Part shown: in pieces, positions 1-15,400 of the stretch
Position numbering within the stretch: the stretch's first letter is position 1
How the letters are laid out: each line of letters begins with the position of its first letter
Source: Balanoglossus misakiensis
Taxonomy: Eukaryota; Hemichordata
Assembly: GCA_040954595.2 (NCBI GenBank)
Contig: CM082582.2
Span: 3,844,001-3,908,000, forward strand
Direction: 5' to 3'
Length of the DNA: 64,000 nucleotides
Position numbers and translations under genes: made by a program
Notes under the pieces: model-generated
What the model was told of the DNA's origin: nothing
What the model saw: only the letters and a program-made list of their open reading frames with translations
Database searches by the model: none

Positions 1-1224
1 AATCAATCTCTGCTCATCATTCTATTCAGAAGAAAAAAATTACATCTCTAATTACTAACTCAGGGGAGACCTCTTTTCCTCCTCTGATGAACTACAAATT
101 ACGGTCTCTCTTTTTTGCCTCTCACACTTTCCACATATATGCAATTTACTGCATCAGCAATTATCATTGCTTTGCATATGAAATGGTTTCATTTGGTATC
201 TCATTATCCCAGTTTCATTTTCTATCTTACCCTGCTGAGACATAGTTTTCTTTTCCCAATGAGACAGAGCTGATTACTGCAGCTGAATGTGTTCTATTTG
301 AGGAAATCATTTGTTTTGTGCACGTAAATTTATTTGGCAGCTTTTAGAAAAAAAAATATATTTTGTTCAATTCATTTTATCTATGACACTGTATATATGA
401 CACCTCTTACAATATCCAAATGGACACTGGGATTTGATGACCTTATCTAAGGAGAATATATGTTTGGAGAAAAAATGATTTTGTCATTTGTTTTGAATAA
501 AAATCCAATTAAAATTTGTGAAAAATTGATATGATTAATATGTGAAAATAATCTTATCTGTTTCACAGGGTTTGATATTTACCCAGAATGCTTTGAGAGC
601 CTACGTGTTAGGATGGTACGATGTTTTAATGACAGAATGTCAAAGTTTTTTGATGGCAACTGAGTCCAAGCAGATGTTTGCTAATTACTGGCCATATACT
701 TGCCATTCACCTAAATATTCCGGTAGTATTAGATTTTTTCCATCACTTTGCCTTGCTCAATGAGTGACGGAATGGGACATAATTTGACGCATTGCTCCCC
801 TGCACTGGTCGACTGGCTGATTATTAATGTTTCATTTTCCTCCCAAAACATATGTGAATTAAATAAGCTTGGGTTAGGGCGGGGGTCAATTTAGAAAATC
901 GTATGCGAGTGGAATTTGGGATGATTGGTGATGTGAGGGAATTTTTCTCCAATGTGCACAGATCTCACTGCAGCAGTAAATTAATGCAGGCAAATTGATG
1001 CCCTGTAGTAATGCAAGGTTCAGATAGGTCTCCAAATGGGGTGAAAAACTTGCCAGTGGAATTTTGACGCTGTGACACCTTCAATATTCATTTCACTCCT
1101 TGGTTCGGTCCCTGAAGAGAACTGCAGTCTAGTTTGTTGTGTCTGCTCACACCTATAGATATAGCTATACACTTTGGTAAGTCAAGAAAGGGCCGCAGAT
1201 TGCCTCCCATTTTGTGTTGCTGTT

Positions 1225-1242
1225 TCTCTCTCTCTCTCTCTC
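1225..1242. repeat. TC dinucleotide microsatellite
   Basis: An uninterrupted run of alternating T and C of about nine units, followed by a C-rich tail. It is an ordinary simple repeat. Confidence 0.9.
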
Positions 1243-4200
1243 CCCTCTCTAATTTATCAATCATCCAATTTAAGACAGCATACAGGTACATTTTGACAGG
1301 CAACGATTAAAGTTCCAGAAGACAAGTATTAGTTGTCGGACACAAAATGAGAAAGAATTAAAATTCATCCCCTCAGATGTCATCTGTAGTTTTGGAAAAT
1401 GTGAAAAAAATCGTTGGCCAAATTTTTATAAACAAGGGGTTTTTAGGTACTGATCAAGTTGATAAAAAATTGTTGTTGATTCTCTTATAAGTGTAAGCAT
1501 TGATTCTTGCCATTTTTAGCGTGACTGATAGTAAATTTACCTGCAAGCTATGTTTTTCACTGTACAAGGTCCAACACAGTATGCATGTGCAGCAAAGTAT
1601 CAGTGCAAGTAAAAAAAATATGACACAAAACAATAAATCTAACATGAGCTGATGAAAATCTGCCCTACTGTCAATTTTTTTTTTCTGGCAGAGCTGGGAG
1701 GGTGTATGGCAAATTATCAAGCAAACTATCTCTTGCACCTAACAAATATAGTATGTTAATAACCTGAGATTGTAATGTGACTAACACAGTAATGAAAATG
1801 GTAAAGGAGGGGGGGGAGACAGATAGAGAGAAGAAAGATTGGCTATGTGTTGAACTCTCACTAAGCTAGGTCAGCAAAGATTTAATTAAATTTAGAGCCC
1901 CAATTACTACAGCAAGTAATTTGGTTTCTGTGCGGACTATTAAAAGAGGAGTCTGCTGGGCCGGCAGAAAAAAAAAATGAAAACTGGCGATATGACATCA
2001 TATAGTGTGACTGGCCAATAATTAACATGTCAGCGTTCGGGTCTTTATTAGGACTCAAAAAATCTCCCCACATCAATTTTTTTTTTTTTTCGTTTTTGAT
2101 GGTTTCATCTTCATCTCCTTCAGTGGTGAACCCAGTGGTATACATTAAGAGACGTTGATCAAGCACTGATTTAGGTCTTGTTGCCGACATCTCTTTTGTT
2201 CATGTAGTTGAAAACGCAGCAGGTCTCATGCCGTGCCGAACAATGCCACTCTAATTGGGCACTAAGTAATTTGCATGTTTGCTATTAATGTGCTGAAATG
2301 AACACATCAATAGAATGGAAGGCAAACAGTCTGATTCTTTCAGGTCAAATCCCAGATGGAAGAAAAAAATACCTAAAACAATGCGATTGTCACTGTAACT
2401 ATAGTAACCATTTTATTTCTGATATGTAAGACTAATCATCGAGTTGGATTCAAACTTCCAACATTATATCTTACAATAGTTAACTGGATATTGTATCATC
2501 GAAACGGAAACCAAGCACCATGATGCAGTTCTCTAATTTGCCACCATAATATCTGTGACATATAAGCTAAAATCTAATAAGAGCCATTAGGCTAATGAGT
2601 TGTCCAATCACTTGGCTAATTATCCAAAATAAGTAAGGCGAATTAAAGTCGCAATTAAATGCAGTGTTCGGTTCATATAAACTTCCATATATATTCAGGG
2701 GCCATGGGGTAATTCACAAGTTGAATGACAAAACAATATTATTTTGCGGAGAAAGATTGAACCAAAAAAATACAAGCAAGCCATATATATAATCCAATAG
2801 GAGATATTGATTTTTTTTTCTCTATGCACTCTGTGCAACTAGACTGTCAGGTAAAAACACTAGTCAGAGTTAATACCAAGATGCTCCGGTCAAATCAGTG
2901 CAGAACTAAAAACAGAAAAAAAAGACAATCCCCTTGATTACACAACTCAAGGTGTGAAAGAAATGAATTGCCTACATCTAGCCCACAGTATGAAACATAC
3001 ACAAGTTACTGAATATCCAATTTCATCAAGCTATTCATTTCAACACCTCTCAAAATACCATATATCAACTTTATTTGTCACTGTGCGTAATGACACACAA
3101 TCAATGTACAGTGCCAGTACTAATCAATAAAACCTAAAGAACAATAAAGGCTTGGCTTCTATTTTTCATCTGTAGCCAAATAAAGCAGGTTGAAATATTG
3201 GTTATAAATTACACAATCTTTAATTTTTTTTAGTTTTGAAAACATGTAATTACATTTTTATGCATGTAGGTCATCTGAAATTTGTCTGTTGATGGGATCA
3301 GTTTAATTTTAGGTCAAAATGGAAAATTATATGCATAATCTCAAATAGAGAAAGAGGACAATTGATTTTTCTCTCCAAACTCAAATGAGATATTTTTTAA
3401 GAAAGTCTCAGATTTTTTACTATCACAAATCACCGTGTAAGTTAAAAAGTGCACAGATTATGTGTCTCGAGAGAAAAAGGGGAATTTATAATGATAAAAT
3501 GACAGACAGTTTAGAGATACACTGAGGTTGCTAAAGGCAACCCCCCAGCACCCACCCACCCATGACCGACTTCACTTTTGGTATGGTCTGAGTTATATAC
3601 TTCTTGGGAATGATTTACCAAAGTTTGAAGGGGGTATATGACGGGGGAGGGGTGTTCCAAGCCAGAGGGGGTCATGAATGTTGAATTTTTTTTCCTTTAC
3701 TGTATGCAGCATTGCAAGAAGTGTTGTGGACATCAAATGATTTTGAATAAGATGACATTTTCATGATGGTTAATAATTCTGAATAATGAACAGAACTTTT
3801 CATATGGATCCATTTACATAAAGTTATCACATGAAAAAGTATACAATTTTGTGCTATATAAATCTGAATAATTTTTCATACAATACTTGATTACATTTAA
3901 ATACTTATACAAATGTAAACAAATATTTTACCGTTTTTCATACTTTATTTGAAAGGAAAAAAATATCCCTACTTCAAAAAAAAGTTCTGTTATGGAGAGG
4001 CCAATTGAAGGTTTTTCCCTCCAAAGACAAAAAGCGTGCAGATATTCTGATAGCAGAGAGAGTTTATATTATACCAGGCAATTATGCAGGAAACCCGGGA
4101 CTGAGTGAATGACTTGGCTGATATGGGAATACATGTTACCAACACCACGCAAAATCACATCAAGCAACTCCCTGAAATCAATTTGCACTCGATTCCTGTC

Positions 4201-6583
4201 GGTCACACCTGCACATGCAGCCGAGTCTACAATCTGACAACCGTGAAATGGAGTCAAAACCTGGACTGAGTGACAGACCTATTTGCAATGCAAATAACTT
4301 CTCTGACATAGCCTGTTTGGATGAAACTGGATTAGATGAGGCCAGGCATAGAAAAAATAAATGCACCGCTGTGATTAGAAAAACAGAGACCTGATTGGAA
4401 ATATGTGTGATTATTTCCATATGAAGTGCAGACATACAGACTTGTGAAATTATGCTGGGAGAGGAAATGAGTATTGGGCTCGCACCTAAAGAAAGATTAA
4501 TTGTGGCCAGCGCCAATGTGAGAGTCAAAGATGAGTCAGGGCGATGGCAATTCATTAACTCTTAGTGTTACACCATCAAGCAAAGACAGAAAATATCGGA
4601 AGCAAGTGACAGAACCTTCTGAATTCATTCTTTTCCTGAAATGGTAACCATGTTACAGTTGTCAGCAATTACGCCATTCTCCACAGTTGTGACACCACAA
4701 ATAGATATATATGTGAAGTTACAATACAATAACATACTATTGGCTGGATGTACAGTGCCTTCTTGAAATGGACAATTGAAACAATCAACACTTATGTGTC
4801 ATTTTTTTTTTCAATCTTGCACTAAAAAAAGGTCGTAACTTTTCTCAATTAAACTTTCCTGAAGAGACTTAAACTTATGCAAATAATTTCCAAAGTTCAG
4901 CAAAACACCTTCACGCATAAAGCAATTGCGACCCAGAGTTTCAAATACATCATTGGTCTTTAAGTTTTGACTGAAACAGCCTCAAAAAAAGTTAGCCTTG
5001 AAATTTGTAAGATGCATCAAGGATATTCATTCCACAATAAGTATAATTTTGAAAAGCAGAGTTTGGTCAATTTAAAATTGTCATTAGAGTTGGGTCAATT
5101 TTGTAATCATGTATGCCTCATCTGATTGGTTTACTTGCCTTGGATAATTGCCAGTGGGTTATTCACGGAGAACCCAACTCAAAGAGGAAGAAGCATGCAC
5201 AAGTTCAAGGCAAGACCTTGGACATTATACACACAGACTCCTAGGTGCTCCTATTTACATGCCCTAATTATCTGCCATCTGTCAATAAGCACCGGTCAAT
5301 TATTGCAAAATTCATCTCGTCTTAAAACCAATCGAAGAATCCATAATAACTGCTAATCCAATCTGAATTTTAATTAGTAATGATTGAGGAAGCCTTGATA
5401 CAATTTGGAGGATGACATGACCACCCTTTACTCTCCAAAATATTTCATCATCTAGGGCTTCATTAAAGTACAGAATGAAAACTATTTCAATCATTAACAT
5501 TTTTCCTGATCACAGAGAGAGAGAGTGATTAGCAATCCGGTGATTGCTCTGCATTTACAGATATTCCATAAATCACCATGGTGAAACTTCACCCTCCATA
5601 ATCAAGTTAAAGCGACTGGCCCTATGAATCAACCTTCTAAATATTACTCATCATAGACAGAAAAAAAAATTTCTAATCATCATCCTACAAAGACAGATAG
5701 CAGAATATTGTATTTGATATAATATAAACAACTCTAACAAAAAATCTTCGCGAAAGTTGCATTCAACGACGGGATCCCGAAAGTTTTGTGTTCAACCGTG
5801 ATGTGAAAAATTGCGAAACTGATGTCTTATATCAGGATCTTGTATAAGGTGTCCATGTGTTAATTAAAATAAAAAAACAGTGTCTGAGACTGTGAGTTAC
5901 GTGTTGATGTGGGTAATGCTGAAATAAAGGTGGCACACACAAAGCGTAGATAAATAATTCCGACTTGTGCCATGCCCTCTCTTCTAAAAACGAGCCATTC
6001 TCAACGGCAAAACAGCTTCCTGCCATCCATCAGAGTGACACCACACTTTGTGATGCGGGCAAAAAAACAGATTCATTTAGAGAGCGAGTTGATGAAGAAA
6101 CCATATGGTTGGGAGGGCGATGCAAAAGCCTAAGGGCGAGACGAAAAACGGGGGCATGTACACAATACAGAAGGTACAAGGATGAAGCCAGAAGCTTACA
6201 GGTTTCTAGAAGTGGTTAACTGCCTGTAAATTCTTGACATTAGTCAGACATTAGGCAAGCTGAAATGAGAGTGATATCAGTCGGCAGGGCTCATCGTCAT
6301 GACCTAAATTATTCAGCATTCCTTTCAAAGAATACCATGTTGAAATATTGAAAAAAATATGTATGCAAATATGTTATGTTAAAAATTAATGTTTTTTCAC
6401 GAGCTATTATTATTGAGGACAACCAACGGGGGAGGACAGGTTATACAGGAACACTGCACAAGCCCCAAACCATCTCACATAAATGTTAATATACACACTT
6501 TTTACGCTAAGTAGGGCGTCTAGCGTGGAAGTGGTGTAAGACATTCAACTTTTCATTCATTTTTGGGGTGGGGGGATTTTGTC

Positions 6584-6597
6584 GTTTCCATGGCAAC
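6584..6597. promoter_or_regulatory. RFX X-box-like palindrome
   Basis: The 14 bases GTTTCCATGGCAAC fit the X-box pattern bound by RFX transcription factors (GTTNCCATGGNAAC), with both half sites in the correct inverted arrangement. Two related sites occur at 30,808 and 51,626. Function is inferred from the motif only. Confidence 0.4.
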
Positions 6598-9500
6598 ACT
6601 AACACCACTCTTATATTTCAAATGGTAAATGTTCTGTTGGACATGTTCTATCAGATAGGGTTTCTTACTCAACATTTGTAGCAAACCAGTTTTCCTTGTA
6701 GGGATTCCAGAAAACAAAATGCGGGTTTCAGAGAAACACTATACATAAACTTTGAAATTACAAACCTACGTTCTGTGATAAAAAAACGACTTTTCAGCGA
6801 ACTGTAAAATCACTGAAAAGAATGCGAAAACTTGCACTATGGCTGTTACTGAGTGACATGTGTTCCAAATCGCTGTTACACCCAAAATTTTCATTGTTTC
6901 TGACAAAAAGATGACCTCATTCTGGCGTAGACATTTCATCAAAGACCGCTTTTAGTATCACAATTTCCTTTCTTCTGGCAAACGTTAAAAAACAAATATG
7001 TCTTGTTTATAGGATGTGCGATGTTGACTGTTCAATCTGGCGCAGCAATGGGCAGTGGGAAAATTGGACAAAAGGGTGCCCACTTTAATTTGTGGTCTTA
7101 GTGGCACCTCATAAAAAGCGGGGCTAGATGGGTTGCCATTTAATTTATCAAGCTTTCCCCCCAGTGTGTACAAAGAAAACAAAGGCAGTGAACACAGGCT
7201 GAAGACCAGAAAATTAACTCCAAGAATACAATATGCTAATTCCATTCACGGGGATCCAGCTCTTTAGACAAAGTGGCTATGCAAATGTAAATTAGCCAAG
7301 AACCCTGGGTAAACAATGGAGTCGACATGATTCCCAGCGACCTTCATGCAAGACATGAGAGGCGAAAAAATTAGCACACCTCTTCATGGGCCACCTCTTT
7401 TTCACAGGCCTTTTCTTTTCCAAGTGTCGGCAATCAAATTTCCACACAAAATAAATTAACAAGGAAGGATAGGCTGAATTTTTTATTAGAAAGATGCAAT
7501 TATGTGCGTTCCTAATTGCAACCCAGAGTTAATTTCATAAAATTAAAATTATTTGAGCAAATTTGTTTCTCAACGGAGAGTTTTCTTCATTCAGATTGCA
7601 AATGTAATTTACTTTTGCGCACTAAGTTGGGGAAAAAACTAGGCTGGACTAATTGCATTCCGTGTGTCATTATTTTAAAAACAAAATTACAAAAGGCAGT
7701 CGGCAAATTGTCAGGATTTGAGCGCATGGCGAAAAATGAGTTTTACTTCCAGAATGAGATGAGCAAACTCATTGGGCCTGTCACACTGCATGACATTTTA
7801 CAGTCGGTCACGTAACAAACCCACAGATAAAACAAAACTTTCTGAAATCTATATGTGACATAAAGCAACTATAACTTTGTATGCAGCGAGATGGTAATCA
7901 CGACCAGGGCATGCTAATGTGGCAAGATAAGTTGAGAAAGATAGCGGAATAAAATATTGTTAATACGAGGTGAAACAGCCACTCAGTCATGTATGATACG
8001 GTGCCCGCCACTGCAGTTAGTGTAAACAGACCAGCAAGTCAAAGACAACTACCTTCAAATCAACAGCCACTACAGTCAAACCGCGTTTTTTTCACAGCAA
8101 ACAGATGTGTAACATATAAACTTTTGGGGGCACGACCATGCACCCTTCATAATGTTTATTTTTAGATATTTATTCTGGGCGTGTGTCTGAATATTCCAAA
8201 AATAACCCAATTCTGTTGCACATGACTTTAACACCTGATGTGTTTAATATTTCAGACCAGAAAAAAACATTCAATTTTAATTTTAGTGCCTTAGTGAAGC
8301 TCTCGGAGCCTGCAGTTTGCAATAACAGACCAAGCACCCTGTCCAGTTTCCAACACGATCTACGGCAGACTTCACACCATACTAGCAGACAACCAGCTCA
8401 TTTTCAGCAGAACATATTTGTCACCAGGAATCCAAATACAACTGGCACCAAAAGTCATCACACTCTCCACAGATATGTGCAGTAGAAGTCTTGTTTCTGC
8501 CAGTTCAATACTCAGCAATATTGTTACAGGAAATACAAAGCAAAACAACATTCCTAATGACATGTTGTCTTTATGTACATGGAACCTTTTCCATCATATC
8601 AGTACAAAGTTGCTTTCATTCAGTTCAATGAGAAAACGACAAAATATATCTTTCAAGTGAACACATTCTGGTATAAAAAGACAGAAAAAAAGTCAAAACT
8701 AAAATTAGTTAAGCTGTCTGACCTGCAAGCATTTTATTTCTTCAATGGCACGTGAAAAAACAATTCTCTGAGATCGCATGGTGAATTCTACTGGTCTTAT
8801 TTTATAAAAATAAACTAAAACAAGATGTTGCTGGATATAGATGACAGTAAATTCACCAACTCCTGATTTGGCTTCTAAACACAAAGGCACATATGACTTG
8901 TTTCATTACTTTTTGCACTATTTTTAGTAACTTAACAGGATCCAAAACATGTGTTTGCGTGAGCAGAAGACTGTCCTGCTTGATTTATACTTCTTTCAAA
9001 AAAAGAAAAAAATCACTGGAATTTTTTGATGGTCTTCATTCACATTTATTTTCTATCCAAGACGTTGTTTCTTGTTGACAAACAATATATTCATGTTTAT
9101 CAATGATTCCTGTGTACAATATAAACTGAACGCTGACAGATGATTGCAATTGAAGAAGGTAGAATTTCACAATACTGTTCTGCAGAGATTTCTTGCATTT
9201 TTCGAGTAAAAAAAACACCACAAATGGTTGATAGGGTTTACAGGCTACCAGTTCTTGGTCGCTGAGAATTAATATTGTTGATGTGAACCAGCACTGCATT
9301 CATAGATTTCATGCATGAATTTTCACAGATTTGTACGTTTGTTGGGATATCGGACAACAACTCGATAGACAAAACTGTATTTTGTCCCACACACCAGTAA
9401 CCAACCTATCTAATATTTCCAAATACAGATAAACACCTTTGTCTGATCCAGTAACGACGGAAGAAATTCTATCCAGATATGTGCAATATGAAGAGTTTCT

Positions 9501-12081
9501 ACCAAGTTTTACTGTCACATCTTGACTATAAATCACTGTCCCTGACAAAGATAATGACATTTTATAACTGACAACATCACTACGACAGTCAATAAATTTC
9601 TCCAAGAAATGATTGTCATTTGACTTGTGTTACTGTGCTAAAACTGTAAGGTAGCAAATTAATTTTAGTCTTTCAAAGTTCTCATTTTTAGGGCCCAAGC
9701 CAAGCAGGCTTGCAGCTACATTTTCTTATTTGTTTTAGTATTTGGAATGTGAAGAAAACTTTATAGATAGATTTTCAAGCCATAGATTTCATTACGTTCA
9801 TTATTAAAGAATTTTTAAAAATTTGGTACTGAGACTCGAAATCATTCTATAAATAACACCAGTAAAGGAACAGATTGTCTTTATTTTAAAAACTAGAAAG
9901 TGTTCCATCATAAACATACATCAATATTCAAAAGCTATTTTGAACAATGCAGAATATGTGTGTGCACAGAAATAAAAGCAGAGGATTTTTTAAGGCACAG
10001 AAATACATTTAGATGAATACATCAGAAATTCTTGTATTTCCTCAAGCCACAGATAAAAAGTGAACAGGAGACAGGGGATGGACCAATGGTCAGAAAATAA
10101 AATACAGTCAGTAAATGTCAGTTCAACTGATTGATAACTTTGCAAGACAGACTTGTTCAGACTGGCTTGTTCAACAATCAGGTTCCGATATACAGGGCTT
10201 AATTATGCATGATTGAAATATCCATGTCACTTGTCCTGAAACTGCTCATCAGTTAAAACTGACCGGTCTCTCAGAAAGTCAACAATGGTCGTTACAAGCA
10301 CACAGCACGCTGGTTGGAAACCGGGCAGAATACAGTGTTAATACCCCAACTGCTCACTTAGCACACAATTTCGCTTTGGCCACCTTAATTTTCCCAACAA
10401 CCTGATTGACAAATCCCCCCCCAGAGTCTGTTGTCTTCATCCAAAAAGATGTCTCTGCTCCTTTCATTTCTTTACCACGCTTTAGCCTCGCCTATTTTGC
10501 ATAGCCTTTGTCTTGCGTCTTAATCCAACTGCTGTTACAAATCCAATTGAAAATTTTCAAGCACAAATAAATCTGCGATGCATTATACAATTATGAGTGG
10601 GAACATCTGCTAGCAAAAGCATTCCACCCGAAGTTTGAAATTACACGCAATTTTGACCGAGGCAAGCCATTTTCATCAGTAACCCAGCCAGAATTTATAA
10701 TGAATCGCTAATTAGATACACACACAGTGGACTTTTATCTTGGTTTTTACACTATATAATCGCTTTCACACATTCGACGGGAGAACAAAACCGTGATGTT
10801 GTTAACAATACAGAGTGCTGGGTCTTTGTTCTTATGAAATAACCACTACAGCTTTAAGTAATGCCCCCGTCACAATGAGTTCCCACACATCTGATAACAA
10901 TATGAAAATATTTTTTTTATGTATTTAATACACCAATCATTCTTTCTGTTGATATAAAATGTAAAACACAAAGTTCCAGATCCGTTTATTTGAATTTCTG
11001 TCAGGAAAAATACTCTGTAACAGCTGTGGTTTGCAAATACACTAATTCTCATTGTAGGCAAATTTGCGCATCCTTGGTACTCACAACTTATATCTGACAA
11101 ATTTCCAGCATTTGAGCAAGATTGACGTTTTTAATACCAAAATGATTTCATAATCCACCAACATAAAGTTGATACTATAGTCAAGACATGACAACTGCAC
11201 AACTAATATTCTTTAGGTAAACTTGGATTAGACTACAGATAACTATGACACAAACGCAACAATCATCTTTTCGTATCGTTGTCAGTTCTACAGGGTACAG
11301 ACTTAGGGCTTACGGTTGTTCATAGTGAGTTGGACATGTTTTGGATTTACAATAAGAATCATTATAAAAAAAACATTTTTGAAGATGTAGGTTTGTGATG
11401 GATTCTGTGACCTGACCCTTCTCCTGACGTTTTACACTGTTTGGTGACAATTTGCCGAACTCACCTTAGTGCTTCACTACCGCAGTATAATATTCATTTC
11501 CATATGACAGAGGAGCATAGTTTTATCGTTTCTGACAAGATAAGAGACATATTGTAGCAGCAAAGACGCATTTTATCATGCACTAATCTGTTGCCATCTT
11601 AAAACCCATCTCATGGGGTCTGCCTGATGAAGGAGTTTTTTGTTTAAAGTAATGCAATCGGGGTCCCTCGATAGTTTGATGGCTTTTAGAAATGAAAACA
11701 GCAAATCACACATTTGATCAAAGGTACACCAGTTAAGAAGCCTCAAGAAGCTCATTTGCAAATAGAAACTGATCCTTCAGCCTCCCCGCTACCATGCAAT
11801 ATAAAATATATAAAAAAAATGCAGATTATAAGAATATAAAACACACGTCCAGTCGGCAAATAAAAAATTATCCATAAAAACATATAACTGAAATATTAAT
11901 CATACAAAAACTTTTCTTGCATAGAAAACATGTAATACTTGACAAGCACCATCTGAAAAAGTAGGCATTTGGAATGCGTCTCTTACACAGTGGCAAAAAT
12001 GTTGGCATTGAAGTCTGTCTTCAAGATGAACATGACCTCTGGGTTTGGGGCCAGTAGTAGAAGTCAATATGGCAAAATCAA

Positions 12082-12087
12082 TTTATT
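12082..12087 (-). terminator. THTPA: Candidate poly(A) signal of THTPA
   Basis: AATAAA on the minus strand, about 245 bases after the THTPA stop codon at 12,332-12,334. It is the first canonical hexamer I found downstream of the stop. A less canonical signal nearer the stop cannot be excluded. Confidence 0.45.
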
Positions 12088-12331
12088 GCACTTTTTCACA
12101 ATCAACCGACACTATGATAAACCTGGTGATTTGATAAGTGTGAGTTGTTATCCAAAATGTTTGGCCTTCACCTTAATTTGTAATTTCAGAAAAACTTAGT
12201 AAATATTAAAAACCTTTGTAAGGTAAGGATACAAATCAAAAGGCAGGACCTCTTTCACAAAAGTTAGAGATACGCTTTTTAAATTTTTTTTAGAGTTGTG
12301 TTCATTAAATCTTCAAGTAGTAGGTGTAACT

Positions 12332-12441
12332 TTACTTGGTATGTAAAATGTCTGCCGCCAAAAGTTGTGCATAGTGAGCTGGGTTATACTTCAGTAGGTA
12401 GGCATCCATCTTGCCTGGTATACGAGTGGCAGAGGAAAAAC
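12332..12441 (-). CDS. THTPA: THTPA coding exon 2 (C-terminal)
   Basis: Read on the minus strand after TTTTCAG, the exon encodes 35 residues beginning FSSATRIPGKMDAYLLKY and ending AADILHTK, then TAA at 12,334-12,332. The pattern PGKMDAYLLKYNPAHYAQLL aligns with the human C-terminus ([21 protein letters not shown]). The two leading bases complete the Gly codon split by the intron. The 36-codon exon is easy to miss because it is far from exon 1. Confidence 0.88.
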
Positions 12442-15400
12442 CTGAAAAGAAAACAAAAAAAGATCTTACAATCATTTTCGCTAGATATTTTTCACCTGCA
12501 ATCATTGCTGATGGATTGTCTCAATGATAGCAGATATGTTGAAATCATTTTTCATCCATTTTCTTAGTTTGATGAGTAGAATAGGTCACCACTATATAGC
12601 GTCCATGATACTATTAAAAATGACAATAAAGGATTTTTATATCTACAGAATAGAAATGTCTATGGAAAAGAAATATGGTGGAAGATATGAAGTATAGTTT
12701 AACATATATGGCCACATGAGTTTCATTCACTCTATGCCAACAGTTTCACTTGCCAGACCATTGCAAACTCTGTCAAATATCATGGGGCGTGCACAGTTGA
12801 GACAGTGTTATCTACATGGATGCAAGGGGTCAAAGGTTATGCAGGTCTGCAAGAAGTCCAGTGTGAAGAAGAGTGATTACAACATATGGTCAATTTTTAT
12901 CATCAAAAGTGTAGGGAAAGCAATGTTGTTTACTGTTATTGTTAATACACAACAGAATATTAAAGAAATCATTATAAATATGTTCACTTTCTCGCGTGCT
13001 CTGCCTCTCAACATTAGTTGCGGTATTTCTAGTTAATTAAGCTATGGATTAAGACCAACATATTTTCAGTAATGATACTTCCTACAGGACCTAAAAAGTA
13101 AAAGTCCATTGTAATTGTAATTGCACACTTGAAGTTGAGAGCTACAAGGTCTGGCATGCAACTAGTAAGTGAAGTTTCTGAATATTATCTTTTTTTAATG
13201 GATTGTATTTTGTTGAAATGTACAGATTGTAGTGGTACAGTCAGAGTGGCCACAACATTGGTTTAGCTCTCACAGCCATAATGGTTGTACAGAGATATGA
13301 CCATATAAAGGGAGTATACAATGTAAGTGTACATGAAGTGTGGCCAAAAAATTGCACACCAATAAGGCCATAGATTGTCAGCATATATTACTTCAGTTTT
13401 TGGTTTAGCTTGGAACAAATATTATCTGTGGGGGATGCCAGTATGTCAAAGTTCAGAGCATTCTATGTCGTATTTTCACACTTCAAAACTTTTGTTTAGT
13501 AGAGAAGGAGAGGGTTTGAATCCAATGCAATTAGTTGGGTGCTACGCATTACCTGTGCAGTCAGTCATTGAACTTGGGACAAATTGGGTTTTGCGAGGAC
13601 GTAGTTTGAGATGAAGTAATGTCCAGGTTCTGGACACATGCCAAGCCATCAAAGAGATCACAAAAATGCAAAACCCGCTGCAATTTTCATCACCATGACA
13701 ATAAAATACGATTCATTTAAATAAATTCTGAAATGCCATAAATCGTCTCATCCTTCAGTGTTTATAGCGGATGGAGCTAGTCATGCAGAAAATATACAGA
13801 TGATGCAGGCCTTCTGAAATGACTTTATAAACATTGGTCCAGAAAAATTTCAGATTCCCCCCTCCCCCGCCCATTTACGGTTCTTGAAGCAATGAAGTAG
13901 GAATGTTGTTATGTTTTTCATAGCACAGGACCAGTCGAGGGATTTCTTTATATACAGAAATGATTCACAGCAAAGGCTTTTTCACAGATATGACTTTGAT
14001 CCAGATTTTAAGAGGGGCACATAAGGGCACAGACGACCACCTGACTGACCACATTAAACAAACAGACTTGACTGTTCTGAACATTTTTTTTTTTGCCAGT
14101 GCTCTGTTATTTTAATTTCAATACTCCAGCATCAAAAATATCCAATTAACAGGAAGTTGATGACGGTTTATTTTGTATGTGTGAGCTTTTGGCACACAGA
14201 AAAGATAGTTTCTTAAAATAGCTATCATTTGTACAGTTTCCGGCACGCCACATTATTTGACACAGCCACTAAACCCACACACAAATTGCCAGTGTCTCTA
14301 CACATTTACTCTAAAATTTGCTAAAATGTACAAGAAACAGTGACAGGTCACTTAAAAGTGGCCCAGCAGATACTGAGACACACCCCCTACACAAGAAATG
14401 ATTTCAGGGGATTTGAAGAAAAAAATTGACAACACATATGTAAACAGTGGAACTATTTGGAAAATGTTTGCAATTAAGCAAGAGATGAGGACTCCGGCAA
14501 CTATGATTATCGTATTGATTAATAAACTCAGTGAATATGTTGAAATTTAAGGTTTATACAACAATTCTTCCAAACTTGTCACTGAACACAGAAAAAATAT
14601 TAATTTAATGCGCAAAACTTGTAAAAATGCTTTTGCTGTACATAGGAATCCACACTGATTTTGAAAGACATGAAGATGATGAACTGCCTTGCCTTTTAAT
14701 TTACGGCTGCCATTTGAACTTCCATTGGCTGCAAATAATACATCTGACTGACACATGACTACCATTCTCCCATGATGGCAATTCTTTAGTATTAAACCAA
14801 AGCTTGTCATTTTTTGACTACTTGGGAATAAACTCTCATCAGCAAGCTGTAACATATCAGGTCTCAATTTGTTTTCATGTATATCCTTAAAAATTACAAA
14901 TGACCCATTTCTGATTTATAATCATTTTAATAAAAGCAGAAGTTTTCAAAAAAATCCAATAAACGCTTCTTATAATCGCAAGGTGTATTTTAACTCCTTG
15001 GCAACTAAAACTAACCAAACTTTACCTACTTTACATGAAGACAGAAATTGAGCAAATTAATTTTTTTCTTTCTTTTTTTACCTTTTGCTAGTCAAGATTC
15101 AGACAATTTCATTCCCACTGTGCCGAGATAAATATATGATATGATATGACATATTCCTGACCTTGTTTTTTCTAGACACGTACAGGAAGTATTTTACAAC
15201 CAATGAGGTCAGTCAGCCGACAAGCCAAACCTAAACCACAAGTCACCTTACGCACACATTCTACGGTTCATATGCTATCAAATTACATCTTGAATTTTTA
15301 AATTTCTATCACTGCAATAACTGTGACCTGGAAAAATTTCCCACTGAATAAAATGTATGAAGAGTCAGAAATTCCCATTGATCTACGACTGGAATCATAA

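Larger units (their letters stand above)
1..12331. other. Non-coding flank downstream of THTPA
   Basis: No reading frame here resembles a known protein, and the open frames (up to about 125 codons) have the look of chance frames in AT-rich DNA. The stretch lies 3' of THTPA, whose 3' UTR occupies roughly the last 250 bases. Visible structure is limited to a TC microsatellite at 1,225-1,242, exact POU octamers at 2,269, 4,288, 4,877, 6,363 and 7,279, and an RFX X-box-like palindrome at 6,584-6,597. The interval 4,070-4,560 has less A/T-run character than its surroundings and could be a conserved non-coding element, but that is only an impression from base composition. Confidence 0.6.

Noticed and set aside
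4178-4555. Minus-strand frame of 125 codons
   Set aside because: No recognisable domain, no convincing splice context and no neighbouring exon; treated as a chance frame.
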